DNA of 10,109 nucleotides from Phoronis pallida (taxonomy: Eukaryota > Phoronida > Phoronidae), in NCBI GenBank assembly GCA_028565715.1, contig JAOXYC010252122.1:1-10109 (forward strand), read 5' to 3'. Positions 1-10,109 of the stretch are shown here, piece by piece. The translations under genes and the position numbers were made by a program. The notes beneath the pieces were generated by a model that saw nothing but the letters and a program-made list of their open reading frames with translations, was not told the origin of the DNA and did no database searches. How positions within the stretch are numbered: position 1 is the first letter of the stretch; each line of letters begins with the position of its first letter.

Positions 1-191
1 GATGGCTTAGACCGTCTAGGGCACGGGGGCACTTGAGGTTCGCGAGCTAATAAGTTCAGTGATGGGTCAGTGATTCTTAGCAGAGGCAGAACCCCCATCA
101 GGCCTTGGTAACAACAATGACTTTACATTGACCACAAAACCGGGCACTTGGGTCAACTGTCGAAAAAATAATTTTCTTAATTTATTTCCAG
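1..191 (+). other. 3' end of an upstream intron
   Basis: This stretch ends in a good acceptor (TTTCTTAATTTATTTCCAG). Bases 1-50 hold TGGCTTAGACC and GGTTCGCGAGC, which loosely resemble the A and B boxes of a tRNA-derived SINE. They are only ~25 nt apart and the window cuts the left side, so no SINE is called. No coding potential is seen. Confidence 0.7.
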
Positions 192-215
192 ACATAACTG
201 TATGCTCAAACAGAT

Positions 216-9928
<9,713 letters not shown>

Positions 9929-10109
9929 GTGAGTTTTACCATAGACTTTGAAAAAACCATTCCCTGAAAATTACTAAATATTAGAATTATTTACAGTTGA
10001 TCACCATAGTTTCCTGGTTAATGCACCGAGCGTTAAAGATACGGTCTCCTTGTTGGTGAGGATCTGGGGTCAAAATTCAAATCAACTTGAAAGTGTGTGT
10101 ACGAGTTCT
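9929..10109 (+). other. UGDH: Start of the next UGDH intron, possible SINE head
   Basis: The donor is AAA|GTGAGT. From ~10011, TCCTGGTTAATGCACCGAGC and, ~50 nt on, GGTCAAAATTC resemble degenerate A- and B-box promoter elements of a tRNA-derived SINE. The B box matches the GGTTCGAATCC consensus at only about 7 of 11 positions, and the window ends before a tail can be seen. Confidence 0.45.

Noticed and set aside
1-50. tRNA gene or SINE head
   Set aside because: Box-like motifs are present, but the spacing is too short, no cloverleaf can be drawn, and the left side is outside the window.

Overview
The window is eukaryotic genomic DNA. It carries most of one gene on the + strand, UDP-glucose 6-dehydrogenase (UGDH), split into nine coding exons with GT-AG introns. 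The AT-rich introns are crowded with foldback and terminal-inverted-repeat elements, and the protein is animal-type. This suggests a marine invertebrate, plausibly a mollusc or another lophotrochozoan. That placement is inference from protein and repeat style, since no species marker is visible.

Layout: 1-191 is the end of an upstream intron. The start-codon exon is 192-374 (ATG at 216). Further exons are 2483-2620, 4109-4273, 5346-5543, 6348-6495, 6665-6759, 8317-8447, 8955-9050 and 9796-9928. Joined, they give 421 uninterrupted codons that align with animal UGDH from residue 1. The last ~70 residues and the 3' UTR lie beyond the window. Intron phases in order are 0,0,0,0,1,0,2,2,0. No second gene is supported on either strand.

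The introns hold at least a dozen repeats: a GC-rich dimeric element (701-997), several TTAA-ended or palindromic MITE-like elements (1019-1575, 1962-2315, 2769-3134, 3516-3704, 3884-4014, 4731-5023, 5657-5855), shorter perfect hairpins (6556-6591, 7246-7335), an insertion abutting the exon 8 donor (9059-9329) and a second copy of one MITE (9493-9697).

The most striking feature is a minisatellite at 7428-8316. Its ~32-38-bp unit is a copy of the acceptor junction of exon 7: branch-point-like TTGAC, pyrimidine tract, TTCTAG, then the first coding bases for V-I-D-M-N. The true exon starts directly after 27 tandem decoys. A second junction oddity is a 13-bp direct repeat that duplicates the exon 8 donor on both sides of a 271-bp insertion. 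That insertion contains 37-bp perfect inverted repeats and a degenerate hammerhead-ribozyme-like core on the - strand.
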